DNA of 64,000 nucleotides from Colwellia demingiae (GTDB lineage Bacteria; Pseudomonadota; Gammaproteobacteria; Enterobacterales; Alteromonadaceae). The notes beneath the pieces are model-generated. The model made no database searches and was not told where the DNA came from. It saw nothing but the letters and a program-made list of their open reading frames with translations. Every line of letters begins with the position of its first letter. Position 1 is the first letter of the stretch. The position numbers were made by a program, and so were the translations under genes. This document shows, in pieces, positions 54,704-63,567 of this stretch. The DNA lies in assembly GCF_007954275.1 (NCBI RefSeq), contig NZ_VOLT01000010.1, forward strand, positions 62,001 to 126,000. The letters run 5' to 3'.

Positions 54704-55723
54704 TTGAATCAAAATGATATCTCTACCGCAACAGGTGAGTTATTTGCTACCAATATCTTTGTGAGGGATTTTTGCTTTCTTGGTGAATCGTTAGGCCTTG
54801 CAAGAGAAGAATTTGCTAGAAGAATAGGGCTATCATTAAAATCAATTGAAGATCCCCAAGTGGTAATCTCGAAGCATTATATTATCAAGGGATACACCAT
54901 TATCCTCGAATACTCTGATGATGAGTTTCTAGGCGCTGGAACAGCAAAATTACCAAGAGGTTCAGTAGACCTCATGGTTAAATCAGCAAGTACAGAGCAA
55001 ACTTTAGCTCAAGCGTTAAAAGCGATAGAACAAGTGATTAGAATATCCCAAAGTCCGGTCAACTCCTCCACGATAATTGAGGGTTCACTTGTACGTTGGC
55101 GCTTTATACCCAAAGTTAAAGATCCTCGGTTTTCACTACTCATCAGTGCTTTATGTACATGTATGGGACACAAAGTATTGTCGACGTTGATCAAAAAAGA
55201 AATACCTTTGAAATACAGTAACTTTATGGAAGATAAGCCCAAAAACATTAGTGATTATCAATTTCTATTTTCTTGCCCGATAAAATTTAACCAGCAACAT
55301 TGTGAATTAGTTTTTGATATTAAATGGCTCAAACAACCGGTGAAGTGTAATTATCAAGAAGTAAAACCCTACTTAGATGTCCCCCTCTCATTGATCACAT
55401 ACTCTTTTCAGACCTTAGGCTTTATTCGGCAAATTAAAGATCTGTTATCTGCATGCCCCTATGCTAGGTTTCCAAATCAACTTGAACTTGCTGAGCAGTT
55501 AGGTGTATCGGTGAGAACCATGCAACGTAAGCTTGATGCAGAAAATTCAAATTACATGCAGATTAAGGATGACATTCGCCAAAGAAAAGCGATTTTTTAT
55601 CTGGAACATACCGACAAACGCCTTGACGAAATTGCCGAGCGTTGCGGTTTTAGTGAAATGGCTTCTTTTACGCGAGCCTTTATTCGCTGGACCGGTTACA
55701 GCCCTTCTAAATACAAAAACTAG
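54704..55723 (+). CDS. AraC-family regulator with arabinose-binding-type N-terminal domain
   Basis: 339 residues. TTG start at 54704 after a strong AAAGGAG. N-terminal domain (about 20-225) resembles the Arabinose_bd fold (LGLAREEFARRIGLSLKSIEDPQVVIS, LRWxFIPKVKDPRF-like). The C-terminal double helix-turn-helix (about 255-338) reads LAEQLGVSVRTMQRKLDAENSNY and LDEIAERCGFSEMASFTRAFIRWTGYSPSKY. It is flanked by near-identical palindromes at 54603 and 55760, so it probably controls the genes on both sides and itself. Its inducer is unknown; a lipid or sterol-like acid is a guess. Confidence 0.88.
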   Translation: MNQNDISTATGELFATNIFVRDFCFLGESLGLAREEFARRIGLSLKSIEDPQVVISKHYIIKGYTIILEYSDDEFLGAGTAKLPRGSVDLMVKSASTEQTLAQALKAIEQVIRISQSPVNSSTIIEGSLVRWRFIPKVKDPRFSLLISALCTCMGHKVLSTLIKKEIPLKYSNFMEDKPKNISDYQFLFSCPIKFNQQHCELVFDIKWLKQPVKCNYQEVKPYLDVPLSLITYSFQTLGFIRQIKDLLSACPYARFPNQLELAEQLGVSVRTMQRKLDAENSNYMQIKDDIRQRKAIFYLEHTDKRLDEIAERCGFSEMASFTRAFIRWTGYSPSKYKN

Positions 55724-55759
55724 CCTTTATACCGAACAGGTAAATAGATTGCTCTTGTC

Positions 55760-55795
55760 TTTATACGCCAATTGATTTCAATTTTGGCGCTTATT
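55760..55795. promoter_or_regulatory. Probable operator of the AraC-family regulator, copy 2
   Basis: A 36-bp palindrome centred on CAATTGATTTCAATTTTG with arms CGCCAA and TTGGCG. It is the inverted near-copy of 54603-54638 and lies about 150 bp before the CoA ligase start, where it would control the ligase-sulfatase pair. Shortly downstream (around 55868) is a fragment AATACCAGTTGCACTAA, which resembles a repeat-element end. Confidence 0.65.
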
Positions 55796-55947
55796 ATCAT
55801 GTTTCTTTTATCACCAAACCGATAGTTTGAATAGCAAGATTGAAGCAGATTTAACGATAACTATAATAATACCAGTTGCACTAAGCGCTCATTTTATTTC
55901 GTTCAAAAAATATAACAGCGTTTTTTCAGTTGAAAAAAGAGGTTTTT

Positions 55948-57510
55948 ATGTACTTTTATCAGGCACTACAACGCAATGCGACAATATTTAGCAATAATAT
56001 TGGCACATCTTTCGGTGATAGAGAGCGGACATGGAAGGAAGTGGAACAACGGGTTGCCAAACTTGCCGGTGCATTAGTTGAACATGGGGTTGGACAAGAA
56101 AATCATGTGGCTATTCTCGCCATGAATTCAGACAGGTATTTCGAATATTACAATGCGATTCCATGGATCGGAGGCATAGTTGTACCGCTAAACATTCGCT
56201 GGTCGATTAAAGAAAATATCTATTCATTAGAAAATTCACAAAGTAGCGTACTTTTTGTTGATGATGCCTTTCTAGAAATGGGGAAAGAACTGGCAAAACA
56301 ATGTAAAAATATTCAAGTCATCATTTATATGGGGGACGGTGAAACTCCTGCAGGCATGCATAATTATGAACAATTAATTGAAAGTGCCAATGCCATTACT
56401 CCCGTTAAGAATGATTATAATAATCTTGCCGGTATTTTTTATACCGGTGGTACCACTGGCTTTCCAAAAGGAGTGATGCTGTCGCATACTAATTTATGGT
56501 CAAGCTCTATAGTCGTCACGGCAGAAATGGGCTTAAACGTAGCCGGTGAACGTTACCTTCATGCAGCTCCTATGTTTCATCTTGCCGATGTCGGCGTAAG
56601 TTATGCCATGGTTATCGGAGGATTATGTCAGGTATTTATCCCTTATTTCGAGGCCACTTCTGTTATTGAAGCTATCGAACATAAAAAAGTAAATCACGTT
56701 TTATTGGTTCCGACTATGGTGACCATGATGTTGGCAACACCCGCATTAGATAACGCCAATTTTAGTAGCCTTAAGCATATTATCTATGGCGCTTCTCCCA
56801 TGCCAGAAGGTACGTTAATTGCTGCCATGGAAAAAATGTCCTCGGTACAATTTATTCAAGCCTACGGTCAATCTGAATTATCGCCTGTTATATCGATTCT
56901 ACCGGCCGAGTATCACGTTTTAGAAGGACCAAACGCAGGAAAACTTCGTTCGGCTGGACGCGCTGGCTATTGTGTTCGTGTTGAAATTCGTGACGAGAAT
57001 GGCAAGGTATTACCCACAGGTGAAGTAGGTGAAATAGCGGCATCGGGTCCAAACACCATGTTAGGTTATTGGAATAATACCGAACAAACCGCAGCAACCC
57101 TTATTGATGGTTGGGTGTTGACGGGCGATGCCGGTTACATGGACGAGGATGGTTTTATTTTCTTGGTCGACAGGCTTAAAGATATGATTGTTACCGGGGG
57201 AGAAAACGTTTTTTCCGCTGAAGTAGAAAATGCGCTATCTCATCATCCTGCTATTCAAGAGTCCGTTGTTTTAGGTATTCCAAGCGAGCAATGGGGCGAG
57301 GCTGTTCATGCCATCATTCGACTTAATGAACAACAAGAAATAACAGATGAAGAGGTATTCAAGCACTGCCGTGAATATATTGCAGGCTATAAAATTCCTC
57401 AGAGCATTGAAATTAGAGCAGAAGCTTTCCCAATAACAGGTGCAGGAAAAATAATGAAAAATGAATTACGTGCGCCCTATTGGATACATGAAACAAGAGC
57501 AATTAACTAA
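55948..57510 (+). CDS. Acyl/aryl-CoA ligase (AMP-binding)
   Basis: 520 residues from the ATG at 55948, preceded by AAAAAAGAGG at good distance; an in-frame TTG at 55930 is unlikely. The P-loop is FYTGGTTGFPKGVMLSHTNL (about 162-181), A5 QAYGQSELSPV, then GEVGEIAASGPNTMLGYWNN, WVLTGDAGYMDEDGFIFLVDRLKDMIVTGGENVFSAEVE. This is the medium-chain or carboxylate CoA-ligase branch. In context it should activate the acid formed from the oxidised alcohol. Its stop overlaps the sulfatase start (TAATG), so the two are coupled. Confidence 0.88.
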   Translation: MYFYQALQRNATIFSNNIGTSFGDRERTWKEVEQRVAKLAGALVEHGVGQENHVAILAMNSDRYFEYYNAIPWIGGIVVPLNIRWSIKENIYSLENSQSSVLFVDDAFLEMGKELAKQCKNIQVIIYMGDGETPAGMHNYEQLIESANAITPVKNDYNNLAGIFYTGGTTGFPKGVMLSHTNLWSSSIVVTAEMGLNVAGERYLHAAPMFHLADVGVSYAMVIGGLCQVFIPYFEATSVIEAIEHKKVNHVLLVPTMVTMMLATPALDNANFSSLKHIIYGASPMPEGTLIAAMEKMSSVQFIQAYGQSELSPVISILPAEYHVLEGPNAGKLRSAGRAGYCVRVEIRDENGKVLPTGEVGEIAASGPNTMLGYWNNTEQTAATLIDGWVLTGDAGYMDEDGFIFLVDRLKDMIVTGGENVFSAEVENALSHHPAIQESVVLGIPSEQWGEAVHAIIRLNEQQEITDEEVFKHCREYIAGYKIPQSIEIRAEAFPITGAGKIMKNELRAPYWIHETRAIN

Positions 57511-59087
57511 TGAGACCATTTTTACCCATGAAAAATAACTTAACAATGAATTTTACCAAAATAATAACCACTTGTTTATTAGTTACTTCAGGAATAGCCT
57601 CTGCGACCACGGATACAGAGCGGCCAAACATACTAGCTATCTGGGGAGATGATATAGGTCAAAGTAATATTAGCGCTTATACCCATGGCATGATGGGTTA
57701 TAAAACCGCCAACATTGACCGTATAGCAAAAGAAGGTGTGTTATTTACCGATTATTACGGCGAAAACTCTTGTACTGCTGGTCGTGCAGCCTTTATTACC
57801 GGTCAATATCCGGTACGAACGGGATTAACCAAGGTTGGCTTGCCTGGCTCTGATAAAGGTTTACGCGCAGAAGATGTCACCATTGCCGAACTATTAAAAG
57901 ATAGAGGTTATGTTACTGGCCAGTTTGGTAAGAATCACTTAGGTGATAAAGATGAGTTTTTACCAACCAATCACGGTTTTGATGAGTTTCTGGGAAATTT
58001 GTATCACTTAAATGCTGAAGAAGAACCTGAACATCCAGACTACCCAAAAGATCAGGCCTATAAAAAACGTTTTGGCCCAAGAGGCGTTATTCATTCATAT
58101 GCTGATGGAAAAATAGAAGATTCAGGGCCGTTAACTAAAAAACGCATGGAAACAATTGATGATGAGTTTTTAGCGGCAACGACAAAATTTATCGATAAAG
58201 CGCATAAAAATAACAAACCTTTTTTTGTGTGGTTTAATGCCACTCGCATGCATATCTGGACACATTTAAAAGAAGAGTCTAAAGGTTTATCAAAGCGTGG
58301 CGGCATATACGGTGATGGCATGATGGAGCATGACTATCAAGTTGGCGTATTACTAGATCAACTAGACAGTTTAGCTATTGCTGACAATACCATAGTGCTA
58401 TACACAACCGATAACGGTGCTGAAGTCTTTTCTTGGCCTGATGGTGGCACCATTCCCTTTAAAGGTGAAAAAAACACCACCTGGGAAGGCGGATTCCGTG
58501 TACCTGCTATGGTGAGATGGCCTGGCAAAATAGCCGCCGGCGACGCTAAAATAGAAATGGTGTCACATATGGACTGGGCACCAACACTGTTGGCTGCTGC
58601 AGGTGTCAATGATATTAAAGAAAAGCTAAAACAAGGGGCCACCATTAATGGCAAAAAGTACAAAGTACATTTAGATGGTTATAACCTTTTGCCATACCTT
58701 ACGGGAGCAACCGATGAAGCGCCTAGACCGAGTTATCTGTATTTTACCGATGGTGGTGATTTATCAGCCGTTCGTTTTGGCGATATGAAACTTCAATATA
58801 GTATTCAAGAATGTGAGGGTTTAAATGTTTGGATATGTCCATTAACCCCCTTAAGAGCACCGCTGTTAACCAATTTACGTCAAGACCCTTATGAACGAGC
58901 TCGAGATGAATCAGGTAGTTATGAAAGGTGGTATGTGGATCATATTTTTGAATTTTCTCGCGGCATTACCATGACAGCACAACAGATGAAAACCTTTGTT
59001 GAATTTCCTCCTCGTCAAAAGCCGGCCAGTTGGAGCGTAGATGCCATGGTTAAAAAAATAATGGGTATGTCAGTACCACAATACTAG
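57510..59087 (+). CDS. Arylsulfatase-type sulfatase, exported
   Basis: 525 residues. The start at 57510 overlaps the ligase stop; ATG at 57528 or 57546 would give shorter signal peptides (the hydrophobic core IITTCLLVTSGIASA ends near residue 34). The metal-binding front RPNILAIWGDDIGQSN holds the DD pair, and the modification motif is CTAGR in GENSCTAGRAAFITGQ, a Cys-type formylglycine site with Ala instead of Pro at the third position. The later LYTTDNGAE holds the DN metal ligands. It removes sulfate esters in the periplasm. The formylglycine-generating enzyme is not in this window. Confidence 0.88.
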   Translation: MRPFLPMKNNLTMNFTKIITTCLLVTSGIASATTDTERPNILAIWGDDIGQSNISAYTHGMMGYKTANIDRIAKEGVLFTDYYGENSCTAGRAAFITGQYPVRTGLTKVGLPGSDKGLRAEDVTIAELLKDRGYVTGQFGKNHLGDKDEFLPTNHGFDEFLGNLYHLNAEEEPEHPDYPKDQAYKKRFGPRGVIHSYADGKIEDSGPLTKKRMETIDDEFLAATTKFIDKAHKNNKPFFVWFNATRMHIWTHLKEESKGLSKRGGIYGDGMMEHDYQVGVLLDQLDSLAIADNTIVLYTTDNGAEVFSWPDGGTIPFKGEKNTTWEGGFRVPAMVRWPGKIAAGDAKIEMVSHMDWAPTLLAAAGVNDIKEKLKQGATINGKKYKVHLDGYNLLPYLTGATDEAPRPSYLYFTDGGDLSAVRFGDMKLQYSIQECEGLNVWICPLTPLRAPLLTNLRQDPYERARDESGSYERWYVDHIFEFSRGITMTAQQMKTFVEFPPRQKPASWSVDAMVKKIMGMSVPQY

Positions 59088-59130
59088 TGCATGCTATCGC
59101 TTCATTGAATTTCAATTAGCTTCAATTAGA

Positions 59131-59168
59131 ATATAAGCAGCAAGATAATATAATCCTGCTGCTTATAT
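59131..59168 (+). terminator. Terminator of the ligase-sulfatase pair
   Basis: Perfect 12-bp arms (59131-59142 and 59157-59168, AAGCAGCA core) around a 14-base loop, then TTTTTT. It lies 43 bp past the sulfatase stop. Confidence 0.8.
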
Positions 59169-59255
59169 TTTTTGAAAGCGGCATTAACATTCAATCGTTA
59201 TTTTCTTCCCTTATCGTACTATTCATACTCTTACACTCCCTCCCCTGTTAAACCT

Positions 59256-60128
59256 CTACAGTTTAGCCTTACGATAAATAGCGGGCGCCATGCCTATATT
59301 CTTTTTAAATAATCGCGAAAAGTAATAGGTATCGTGATAACCCAATTCTGATGCGACATGCTTAACAGACCGTGGGGTGCTATCTAACAAATAACATGCG
59401 CGTTGCATTTTCATATTAATAAAATAACTAATCGGTGACTCGCCCGTGACTTGTTTAAATTTCTTGGAAAAATGATATTTAGATAACTTGGCTACTTCAG
59501 CTAATGAATCAAGATCAAGCTTGCTATGAATATGCTCTTGCATCATGGCGCGTATATTCTCTGTATCAAAGGTATTGATTGCGCTAGGTTGTCGCTGCTG
59601 CACTAATAAGGCGATATAACTTAACAACGCTTGAACCTGATGACCGCCTTGAATAAATTCAGCCAAACTATGACTACTGTGACGAAGATGTGAGATACCA
59701 TCAAAGACCCGAATGACTCTTGGTTGTACGCCGATATTAAACTTACGTTCAACAATATTTATGTGTCTACAAAAATCGTTTGCTAAAGTGCCATCAAAAT
59801 GAAGCCAATATAATGTCCAAGGCGATTCTTTACTCGCTTGATAGCTGTGCTTTGAACCTGCGGGTAAATAAAAGATATCGCCACTGTTAATAGTGCTTGT
59901 TTTACCTGCCATCGTGAGAGAGCCGCTACCCGCCGTACAGTAAATGAGAATATGATCGGGATGACCTTTACGCTCCATAGCATGACCACTTGCTGTTGGG
60001 TAATATCCCATTGCGGTAACAAAAAGCCCTTTAGCTAACGGATCGGCTTGCAAACGCTTAACTAGCACATGTGGGGTTATAAAACGAATACCCTCTGCTG
60101 TAAGTGGCCAACGTGAAGGTTTACTCAT
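59256..60128 (-). CDS. AraC-family regulator (cupin sensor, MmsR-like)
   Basis: 290 residues. An N-terminal cupin of the AraC_binding type (about 35-150: HPDHILIYCTAGSGSLTMAGKTSTINSGDIFYLPAGSKHSY) precedes two helix-turn-helices, LDSLAEVAKLSKYHFSKKFKQVTGESPISYF and VKHVASELGYHDTYYFSRLFKKNIGMAPAIYR. It is transcribed away from the isobutyryl-CoA dehydrogenase gene, with 238 bp between starts. The MmsR protein of Pseudomonas valine catabolism has this plan, which makes control of the downstream valine genes likely but unproven. Confidence 0.8.
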   Translation of the reverse strand: MSKPSRWPLTAEGIRFITPHVLVKRLQADPLAKGLFVTAMGYYPTASGHAMERKGHPDHILIYCTAGSGSLTMAGKTSTINSGDIFYLPAGSKHSYQASKESPWTLYWLHFDGTLANDFCRHINIVERKFNIGVQPRVIRVFDGISHLRHSSHSLAEFIQGGHQVQALLSYIALLVQQRQPSAINTFDTENIRAMMQEHIHSKLDLDSLAEVAKLSKYHFSKKFKQVTGESPISYFINMKMQRACYLLDSTPRSVKHVASELGYHDTYYFSRLFKKNIGMAPAIYRKAKL

Positions 60129-60366
60129 CTATCAGTTCTCATTTTAAACTCCACCTCTAAGAATATGCATTGGTCACATCATGAACAGCAATATAGTCCA
60201 TCAAAAGAATAATATAGTTAATTCACGCCCCTATTTCAATGTGTTTATATAGTCATAGTAGTTTTACCAAAGCAATAAAGTTCATGTTATTGTTTCATTA
60301 AAATATAAAAATAATACAATCAGGCCATACCAGTTATCATGGTAATGACTCGAATTAAGGGCATTT

Positions 60367-61533
60367 ATGAATTTTTTACTGAACGAAGATCAATTAGCTT
60401 TTCAAGATGCTGCCCGAAGCTTTGCAGCGGGAGAGATGAAACCGTTTGCGAGTGAATGGGATGAGAAGAAAATTTTTCCCAAAGCCATGTTTAAAAAAGC
60501 CGGTGAATTAGGATTTATGGGTATGTACTGCCCAGAAGACGTAGGTGGTATGAATTTACCGCGCTTAGATACCTCGATCATTCTTGAAGAACTAGCTGTA
60601 GGCTGTACTTCAACGGCAGCCTTTATTTCTATCCATAATATGGCCAGTTGGATGATATCCACTTGGGGTACTGAATCAAGTAAACAGCAATGGTGTGATG
60701 ATTTAGTGATGGGTCAAAAACTCGCATCATATTGTTTAACCGAGCCAGGTGCTGGCAGTGACGCCGCATCATTACGTACAACCGCTAAAAAAGACGGCGA
60801 TTATTACCTGCTTAACGGCAGTAAAATGTTTATCAGTGGTGCGGGTGAAACTGATGTATTGGTCGTAATGGCACGTACTGGTTCACAAGATGACGGCGCT
60901 AAAGGTATTTCAGCTTTTGCAGTACCTGCTGATCTTGCTGGCGTTAGTTATGGCAAAAATGAAGATAAGATGGGCTGGAATTCACAACCTACTCGCGCTA
61001 TTAGTTTTGAGAACGCTAAGTTACCTGCAGATTGTCTATTAGGCGCTGAAGGTGAAGGCTTTAAAATTGCCATGAAAGGCTTAGACGGTGGTCGAATTAA
61101 TATCGCTAGTTGTTCAATTGGTGCTGCGCAAGCGTGTATTGATTTGTCACAAGCTTACATGCAAGAACGTAAACAATTTGGTAAACCGCTGGCAGCTTTT
61201 CAAGCCTTACAGTTTAAGTTGGCTGATATGGTGACAGAATTAGTGGCTGCACGACAAATGATTCGATTAGCGGCAAGTAAAATTGATATAAATGACCCTG
61301 ATAAATCGACTTATTGTGCCATGGCAAAACGTTTTGCAACCGATATTGGTTTTAATGTTTGTAACGATGCACTGCAATTACACGGCGGTTACGGCTATAT
61401 CAAAGAATATCCTATCGAGCGCTATATGCGCGATGCACGAGTTCATCAAATTCTTGAAGGTACCAATGAGATTATGCGAGTAATAACCGCACGACGCATA
61501 TTAGAAGAAGGTGCCACCGATATTATTCGTTAA
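60367..61533 (+). CDS. Isobutyryl-CoA dehydrogenase-like acyl-CoA dehydrogenase
   Basis: 388 residues. Motifs: LASYCLTEPGAGSDAASLRTTA (about 118), then LHGGYGYIKEYPIERYMRDARVHQILEGTNEIMRVITARRILEE, with the catalytic Glu in EGTNEIM. The N-terminal LNEDQLAFQDAARSFAAGEMKPFASEWDEKKIFP is that of short- or branched-chain dehydrogenases. It oxidises isobutyryl-CoA to methacrylyl-CoA, the third step of valine breakdown. The next two genes encode the following steps. Its ATG follows AAGGGCATTT. Confidence 0.87.
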   Translation: MNFLLNEDQLAFQDAARSFAAGEMKPFASEWDEKKIFPKAMFKKAGELGFMGMYCPEDVGGMNLPRLDTSIILEELAVGCTSTAAFISIHNMASWMISTWGTESSKQQWCDDLVMGQKLASYCLTEPGAGSDAASLRTTAKKDGDYYLLNGSKMFISGAGETDVLVVMARTGSQDDGAKGISAFAVPADLAGVSYGKNEDKMGWNSQPTRAISFENAKLPADCLLGAEGEGFKIAMKGLDGGRINIASCSIGAAQACIDLSQAYMQERKQFGKPLAAFQALQFKLADMVTELVAARQMIRLAASKIDINDPDKSTYCAMAKRFATDIGFNVCNDALQLHGGYGYIKEYPIERYMRDARVHQILEGTNEIMRVITARRILEEGATDIIR

Positions 61534-61639
61534 AGCACTTGAGTATGCAGCTTGCTAAACCAACCCTGCGGGGACGTATATTCAAGTAGCTTGGTTATAT
61601 ATTATAAATTTTTTAAACAATATTTTTTTGGAGTTATCG

Positions 61640-62416
61640 ATGAGTGATTTATTAAAGGTAGAAAAACGCGGCCATGTCGCTATTGTGACTTTTAACAACC
61701 CTCCGGCAAATACTTGGACACCTGAGAGCTTAAATTATCTAAAACAGTTAGTCGGTGTACTTAATGAAGACAAAGATAACTACTCACTTATTTTAACGAG
61801 TGACAGTGAAAAATTCTTTAGTGCTGGCGCAGATTTAAATAGATTCAACCATGATGACAAAGGTTTATCCTTTGAGTTCTCAGCCGCTTTTGGCGGTGCG
61901 TTTGAAGCCTTAGCCAACTATCAAGGTGTTTCCATTGCTGCGATCACTGGCTTTGCTATGGGCGGAGGTTTAGAAGTCGCTTTGTCTTGCGATGTTCGAA
62001 TATGTGAAGAGCAAGCGCAAATGGCACTACCTGAAGCATCTGTTGGTCTATTACCCTGTGGTTTAGGCTCGCAACAACTGTCATGGTTAATCGGTGAAGG
62101 CTGGGCTAAGCGAATGATTTTATTAGGTGAACGTATCAAAGCACCGCAAGCTGAAAAAATAGGGCTAGTATCTGAAGTCGTTCCGACGGGCACTGTATTA
62201 ACACGCGCTTTAGCGTTGGCAGAAAAAGCCGAAAAACAATCACCAACCTCAGTAGCTTTTTGTAAGTCATTAATTATGGAAGCACGTAATGGTGACATAA
62301 ATTCTGCTTATGCTAAAGAACGTGAACTTTTTGTAAAATTATGGGATACCGAAGATCAAAAAGAAGGTGTTAGCGCCTTTGTTGAAAAACGTAAACCTCA
62401 GTGGAAGAATAACTAA
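61640..62416 (+). CDS. Enoyl-CoA hydratase, methacrylyl-CoA type
   Basis: About 258 residues from the ATG at 61640 (GGAG 7 bp before); an in-frame TTG at 61628 has no ribosome site of its own. The oxyanion hole SAGADLNRF and GFAMGGGLEVALSCDVRI and the Glu in PEASVGLLPCGLGSQQ are in place. It hydrates methacrylyl-CoA to 3-hydroxyisobutyryl-CoA. Its stop overlaps the next start codon (TAATG), so the two are translationally coupled. A short fragment of the family A repeat (around 61582-61602) lies in the gap before it. Confidence 0.85.
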   Translation: MSDLLKVEKRGHVAIVTFNNPPANTWTPESLNYLKQLVGVLNEDKDNYSLILTSDSEKFFSAGADLNRFNHDDKGLSFEFSAAFGGAFEALANYQGVSIAAITGFAMGGGLEVALSCDVRICEEQAQMALPEASVGLLPCGLGSQQLSWLIGEGWAKRMILLGERIKAPQAEKIGLVSEVVPTGTVLTRALALAEKAEKQSPTSVAFCKSLIMEARNGDINSAYAKERELFVKLWDTEDQKEGVSAFVEKRKPQWKNN

Positions 62417-63522
62417 TGACAAGCCCTGTAATAGTTGAAGAATTAGCAATTAACAATGGCCAATATATTGGTGTTTTAACACTAAACAGTGAAAAAACAT
62501 TAAACGCATTAACGCTGGAAATGATTGACCTTATGTCAGTTCAATTACAGCATTGGCAAAACAACGATGAAATTGCCGCTGTATTGATTCAAGGCGCGGG
62601 TGAAAAAGCCTTCTGTGCTGGTGGTGATGTACAAGCTTTGTATAAGTCATCGATTGAACAGCCCGGTGGTCCATGCGAGTATGCAGAAACATTTTTTGAG
62701 CGAGAGTATCGCCTAGATTATTTACTGCATAATTACCCTAAACCAACCATTGCTTGGGGCCATGGCATTGTGATGGGCGGTGGTCTGGGAGTTTTTGCTG
62801 GTTGCGCTTATCGTATTGCCACCGAAAGAACACGTATTGCGATGCCAGAAGTGACCATTGCATTATTTCCGGATGTCGGCGGTAGTTACTTTTTAAATAC
62901 CATGCCGGGTTATTGTGGTCGATTTTTAGCATTAACAAGTTCCTCCATTAATGCTGCTGATGGTCTTTATGCAGGTATTGCTAACTACGCCATTGCTCAT
63001 GCAAACAAACAAAACATTATCGATGAGTTGTTGTCATTAGAATGCCCTCCCATTGAAATCAACAATAGCTTAGATAATATTTTCAGTCATCATCAAAGTC
63101 AGTGTATTGACGATATTCCTGCTGGAAACTTAGCCATTAATCAGACATTAATTAACGATTTATGTCGCAGTGATGATGTAGAAAAAATAGTGGCTAATTT
63201 TTATGCACTCGAGACTGATGATAAGTGGCTTCAGCGGGCAAAAAATGGTTTAGCCAGCGGCTCACCTTTAGCGGTTAAGTGGATATTCCATCAACTCGAA
63301 CTTTGTAAAGGTTTAGGTTTAAAAACTGTCTTTGAAAAAGAAGTACTACTGGCAACTACTATTATTCGTCACACCGAGTTTGCTGAGGGTGTACGGGCTT
63401 TATTGATTGATAAAGACCAAAATCCAGACTGGCAATATAAGCAGTTGAGTGAAGTTACCAACGAAGTGATAGCACCATTTTTTGAAGCACCTTGGCAACA
63501 AAACCCGTTGGCTGATTTATAG
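62416..63522 (+). CDS. 3-Hydroxyisobutyryl-CoA hydrolase
   Basis: 368 residues. Crotonase-fold hydrolase: CAGGDVQALYKSS (about 67-79), GHGIVMGGGLGVFAGCAYRIATERTRIAMPEVTIALFPDVGGSYFLNTMPG (about 115-165), the signature that separates this enzyme from plain hydratases. The C-terminal extension (about 300-368) is of the family kind. It releases 3-hydroxyisobutyrate in valine degradation. The dehydrogenases that follow in the pathway (MmsB, MmsA) are not in this window. Confidence 0.88.
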   Translation: MTSPVIVEELAINNGQYIGVLTLNSEKTLNALTLEMIDLMSVQLQHWQNNDEIAAVLIQGAGEKAFCAGGDVQALYKSSIEQPGGPCEYAETFFEREYRLDYLLHNYPKPTIAWGHGIVMGGGLGVFAGCAYRIATERTRIAMPEVTIALFPDVGGSYFLNTMPGYCGRFLALTSSSINAADGLYAGIANYAIAHANKQNIIDELLSLECPPIEINNSLDNIFSHHQSQCIDDIPAGNLAINQTLINDLCRSDDVEKIVANFYALETDDKWLQRAKNGLASGSPLAVKWIFHQLELCKGLGLKTVFEKEVLLATTIIRHTEFAEGVRALLIDKDQNPDWQYKQLSEVTNEVIAPFFEAPWQQNPLADL

Positions 63523-63537
63523 CTTTTTAAATATAAC

Positions 63538-63567
63538 AATATTAACCTCAGTAATGAGGTTAATATT
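63538..63567 (+). terminator. Hairpin terminator after the valine genes
   Basis: Perfect 12-bp stem (63538-63549 and 63556-63567, AACCTC/GAGGTT core) with a 6-base loop AGTAAT. It lies 15 bp past the hydrolase stop; no long T run follows, so strength is uncertain. Confidence 0.65.

Noticed and set aside
54603..55795. Twin palindromes as ends of a mobile element carrying the AraC gene
   Set aside because: They are inverted and would bracket the gene, as IS ends do, but there is no transposase, no target duplication, and the compensating arm changes fit an operator better.
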